A stretch of DNA of 64,000 nucleotides. Source: Meandrina meandrites (taxonomy: Eukaryota > Cnidaria > Anthozoa > Scleractinia > Meandrinidae). Position numbers and translations under genes: made by a program. This document shows, piece by piece, positions 63,671-64,000 of this stretch. Each line of letters begins with the position of its first letter. The stretch's first letter is position 1. The notes under the pieces were generated by a model that was given only the letters and a program-made list of their open reading frames with translations, was not told the origin of the DNA and did not search any database. The stretch spans positions 16,740,899 through 16,804,898 of the forward strand of contig OY855914.1 of the NCBI GenBank assembly GCA_963693305.1, read 5' to 3'.

Positions 63671-64000
63671 AAAATTAACGAATAGTGTATTGTATCTTTG
63701 TTTACCCTCGGATTTGAAGAGTAGCTTTATCATAGCAAGAGAGGATGAAGGGTAAGAGAGCTAATACTCCATATATTGCTTATTTCAATGAGAAACCCTC
63801 TCGACTTATTTTTGACTCATCACCTCGTATCAAGTCAAAACTGGCTTGGCTATCAAACCTTCATAGTTGGACGTTCAGTGTTGGCTTTTGGGCTGTGAAA
63901 AATTGTTTATCCTCAAATAAACACAGGTCCCATTATCATGGGAAGAGGATAACCCTAGCACTAGGATCATCCTAACGCGATATGTTTTCAGTTTACATGC
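63671..64000. other. window end, one weak ORF
   Basis: A 76-codon plus ORF (63745-63975) begins KGKRANTPYIAYFNEKPSRL and is not recognised. It may be an exon, but no evidence decides. Confidence 0.2.

Overview
The window looks like a gene-poor, repeat-rich piece of an animal genome. It is most likely cnidarian, probably a stony coral or another anthozoan. The basis is AT-rich intron-like spacer, many inverted-repeat (MITE-like) elements, a family of tRNA-derived repeats of a type I associate with anthozoans, and a BEL/Pao retrotransposon. I found no convincing multi-exon host gene. The taxon call is inference; the repeat content is read from the sequence.

The centrepiece is a complete 16.3-kb Polinton/Maverick (adintovirus-like) element at 9758-26096. 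It has 293/294-bp terminal inverted repeats (TIRs) and a TCTTT target duplication. Each TIR is almost entirely an imperfect ~205-bp palindrome. The replication and integration genes are on the left: a protein-primed family B DNA polymerase (10133-14161, +) and a retroviral-type integrase (14409-15395, -). A leftward virion block follows: a glycine-rich membrane protein split by a frameshift, a parvovirus-like phospholipase A2 protein, a second protein with the same zinc-ribbon leader, an adenain-type protease, a small basic protein, the double-jelly-roll major capsid protein (cut by one in-frame TAG), a basic core-like protein, a penton-like minor capsid protein and a proline/threonine-rich protein. 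The packaging ATPase and a collagen-shaft fibre protein run rightward from 22201. At the right end are two Cys-rich paralogues and a tiny basic ORF. A third member of the paralogue family overlaps the end of the polymerase gene. Short TATATAAG or GTATAAA boxes lie just upstream of nearly every start codon.

From 36428 to 44960 there is a nested structure: a long-TIR DNA transposon with a TA duplication, one arm of which is interrupted by a 6.2-kb BEL/Pao element (LTRs 38275-38545 and 44232-44498, duplication CCAAA). The BEL coding region is broken into three ORFs by a stop codon and a frameshift or deletion.

The rest is repeats. They include a 78-79-bp minisatellite carrying a TTAA-flanked MITE, two copies of a 1.2-kb non-autonomous element (3998-5171, 59739-60958), and two fields of GGATCTT repeats (8692-9171, 27956-28834). 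Head-to-head tRNA-derived repeats occur near 6.2, 45.7 and 57.5 kb. There is a SINE at 59.3 kb, microsatellites, and a ~1-kb duplicated segment (46.6-48.0 kb and 62.9-63.7 kb) whose two copies share an exon-like start with a splice donor.
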